In this document: one piece after another, positions 7,185 to 7,366 of the stretch
Numbering within the stretch: position 1 is the first letter of the stretch
How the letters are laid out: every line of letters starts with the position of its first letter
Source: Patescibacteria group bacterium
Lineage (GTDB): Bacteria; Patescibacteriota; Patescibacteriia; Patescibacteriales; GWC2-42-12
DNA: 7,366 nucleotides
Assembly (NCBI GenBank): GCA_018817545.1
Contig: JAHITL010000008.1
Coordinates: forward strand, 1-7,366
Direction: 5' to 3'
The notes under the pieces: generated by a model
Databases searched by the model: none
Told to the model about the DNA's origin: nothing
Seen by the model: the letters and a program-made list of their open reading frames with translations, nothing else
Position numbers and translations under genes: made by a program

Positions 7185-7222
7185 GTGGGCAGTTTGTAAC
7201 GAGTAGAATATTTAATTATTTT

Positions 7223-7243
7223 TTTTAACTTTTAACTTTTAAC
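7223..7243 (+). repeat. TTTTAAC heptamer, three tandem copies
   Basis: Three exact TTTTAAC units in tandem lie between the convergent ends of clpB and the tRNA gene, preceded by a T run. The same unit is found in the clpB leader. No hairpin precedes the T run, so I do not call a clpB terminator here. Confidence 0.8.
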
Positions 7244-7251
7244 TTTGCTTG

Positions 7252-7324
7252 AGCCACCCGTCGGATTCGGACCGACGACCTACTGTTTACAAAACAGTTG
7301 CTCTACCAACTGAGCTAGGGTGGC
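7252..7324 (-). tRNA. tRNA-Thr, anticodon UGU
   Basis: The 73 bases fold into a complete cloverleaf: acceptor GCCACCC/GGGTGGC (7 bp), D stem GCTC/GAGC with loop AGTTGGTA, anticodon stem ACTGT/ACAGT with loop TTTGTAA, variable loop AGGTC, T stem GTCGG/CCGAC. Anticodon TGT reads ACA (threonine). The known bacterial threonine identity bases G1-C72, C2-G71, G35 and U36 are all present. The discriminator is T, and CCA is not encoded (CAA follows), so a CCA-adding enzyme is needed. Oddity: the T loop is TCCGAAT, with C at position 55 where nearly all tRNAs have U (pseudouridine). The gene is convergent with clpB. Confidence 0.96.
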
Positions 7325-7332
7325 ATAAAATA

Positions 7333-7361
7333 ATACTAGCCTAATAAGAAAAATTTTTCAA
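7333..7361 (-). promoter_or_regulatory. Candidate promoter of tRNA-Thr
   Basis: On the minus strand TTGAAA (7361-7356, five of six) is followed after exactly 17 bases by TAGTAT (7338-7333, four of six). The tRNA 5' end is nine bases after the last base of the -10 box, so transcription would begin almost at the mature 5' end, leaving little or no leader for RNase P to remove. Confidence 0.6.
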
Positions 7362-7366
7362 GTAGT

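Overview
The window is strongly A+T-rich bacterial DNA using the standard bacterial code: TGG encodes Trp, the stops are TAA and TAG, and no in-frame TGA is needed. It holds four protein genes and one tRNA gene, all housekeeping. The A+T bias, the absence of Shine-Dalgarno motifs in front of every start codon, heptameric junk-like repeats in the spacers and a tiny one-helix membrane protein suggest an uncultivated small-genome lineage, possibly Candidate Phyla Radiation/Patescibacteria (Parcubacteria-like). That placement is an inference; no 16S rRNA or lineage marker is present. I found no phage, transposase, CRISPR or defence gene, and the protein-coding part is ordinary core genome.

Layout from left to right. 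1-244 is a non-coding A/T-rich spacer, most of it one large imperfect inverted repeat (3-256) whose right arm runs into the recJ stop codon. 245-1978 (-) is recJ, the single-strand DNA exonuclease. 1983-2097 is a set of 7-bp tandem repeats (GAATTAG type) arranged head-to-head, so that it can fold into a 40-position hairpin just upstream of recJ. 2099-2197 (-) is a 32-codon membrane peptide gene. 2198-2477 is A/T-rich spacer. 2478-4298 (-) is lepA (elongation factor 4). 4299-4526 is a divergent control region: a lepA promoter on the left, and on the right a near-consensus sigma-70 promoter with a CIRCE operator for clpB. 4527-7184 (+) is clpB, the disaggregase. 7185-7251 is a short spacer with another heptamer repeat (TTTTAAC). 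7252-7324 (-) is tRNA-Thr(UGU), with its own promoter at 7333-7361.

Functionally, lepA, the small membrane gene and recJ lie in one direction and could be loosely co-transcribed, but the spacers are long (280 and 120 bp). clpB is set apart as a heat-shock gene: the CIRCE element at the predicted transcription start implies repression by HrcA and induction on protein damage. The features most worth a second look are the long inverted repeat at the recJ 3' end, the heptamer hairpin at the recJ 5' end, recurrence of 7-bp repeats in three spacers, a tRNA T-loop with C instead of the near-invariant U55, and the unnamed 32-residue membrane peptide. I do not see a convincing new multi-gene system.
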